Source of the DNA: Bacteroidales bacterium
GTDB taxonomy: Bacteria; Bacteroidota; Bacteroidia; Bacteroidales; VadinHA17
Reading direction: 5' to 3'
NCBI GenBank assembly: GCA_003141715.1
Contig: PLNF01000001.1
Coordinates: forward strand, 1-32,728
DNA length: 32,728 bases
This document shows, piece by piece, positions 32,564 to 32,728 of this stretch. A program made the position numbers and the translations under genes. The notes under the pieces were generated by a model, which saw nothing but the letters and a program-made list of their open reading frames with translations, ran no database searches and had not been told where the DNA came from. The stretch's first letter is position 1; every line of letters begins with the position of its first letter.

Positions 32564-32728
32564 CTATTTAAAAATGCTGTTTATATAATTCAATGTTCTA
32601 AGTTGCATACGTTGATTATCAAGAATTTCAACTTCTATTGTAGCAGAATTTATAACTCCAAGATTTTCACGAAGTTCCTTAAGTGCCTGGTTCATATTGA
32701 GCAGCCTGTCACCATCTGACATTTCAGA
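32564..32728 (-). CDS. traI: TraI-like protein, C-terminal end (partial; DUF4141/VirB5-like)
   Basis: The minus strand is open from the right edge to a TAG at 32564-32566. It gives about 54 residues, including 'MSDGDRLLNMNQALKELREN', 'LGVINSATIEVEIL' and 'QRMQLRTLNYINSIFK'. The helical, coiled-coil-like sequence and the 'DGDRL' phrase fit the C-terminal part of TraI/DUF4141, a TrbJ/VirB5-like protein, and the place directly before traJ agrees. The start lies outside the window. Confidence 0.7.
   Translation of the reverse strand, partial: SEMSDGDRLLNMNQALKELRENLGVINSATIEVEILDNQRMQLRTLNYINSIFK

Larger units (their letters stand above)
3126..32728. mobile_element. Integrated conjugative element (left end and part of the tra operon), runs off the right edge
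   Basis: Gene content shifts abruptly after tRNA-Leu from a host peptidase to an excisionase-like HTH protein, RepL-like initiator, primase, ParA, SSB, CTnDOT-type TraE/F/I/J/K/M/N/O and RadC, with a lipid-metabolism cargo between. This is the make-up of a Bacteroidetes ICE. The exact left boundary is inferred from the tRNA 3' end, because the second att copy is outside the window. No tyrosine recombinase, relaxase or coupling protein is visible here; these must lie further right if the element is functional. Confidence 0.82.

Overview
The window comes from a Bacteroidota (Bacteroidetes) chromosome, probably an anaerobic or marine relative of the Bacteroidales/Marinilabiliales. The evidence is a type IX secretion C-terminal domain, CTnDOT-type tra genes, weak ribosome-binding sites, at least one promoter-like TAnnTTTG -7 box, and tRNA-Gly and tRNA-Leu of Bacteroidetes type. 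Host chromosome occupies about 1-3125: the 3' end of tRNA-Gly, a double-domain M16 zinc peptidase, and an intact tRNA-Leu(TAA). From about 3126 to the right edge everything looks like one integrated conjugative element (ICE) inserted behind tRNA-Leu. Neither the integrase nor the far att site is in the window.

Layout of the element. (1) 3.2-7.2 kb, plus strand: a two-helix membrane protein, a small helix-turn-helix protein, a RepL-like initiator preceded by four copies of a 9-bp inverted/direct motif, a CHC2/Toprim primase, ParA preceded by AT-rich repeats, and a small ParA partner. (2) 7.4-9.1 kb, minus strand: ssb, then TraF-like (DUF4133) and TraE-like (DUF4134) genes and an unknown small gene. 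(3) 9.1-22.4 kb, minus strand: a cargo island that is visibly more AT-rich than the host peptidase gene. It holds two TetR-led operons. The first is TetR, KAS III, methyltransferase, LPLAT acyltransferase, patatin and GT2. The second is TetR, RND/MMPL exporter, LolA-like carrier, DUF1302-like outer-membrane protein, SDR, PorT-like barrel, CDP-alcohol phosphotransferase and GtrA. (4) 22.9-24.1 kb: radC, structured noncoding DNA and a candidate small RNA with a terminator. (5) 24.1-32.7 kb, minus strand: the tra operon traI (partial), J, K, M, N, O, followed by a 1321-residue repeat adhesin with a type IX sorting domain and a PKD lipoprotein.

How it fits together. The two TetR proteins are paralogues with identical DNA-binding domains (residues 13-61). 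A 25-bp site of the form TTGAC-N15-GTCAA occurs twice in front of each operon and once, less perfectly in one case, in front of each tetR. I read this as one regulatory circuit controlling both halves of a pathway: an assembly half that builds or remodels an acylated, possibly glycosylated or methylated lipid, and an export half that carries it through the envelope. The product is unknown. This mobile, doubly repressed lipid-assembly/export island is the best candidate in the window for an undescribed system. Second candidates are the type IX-secreted adhesin inside the tra operon, and two families of repeated structured noncoding elements placed around ssb, traEF and radC.
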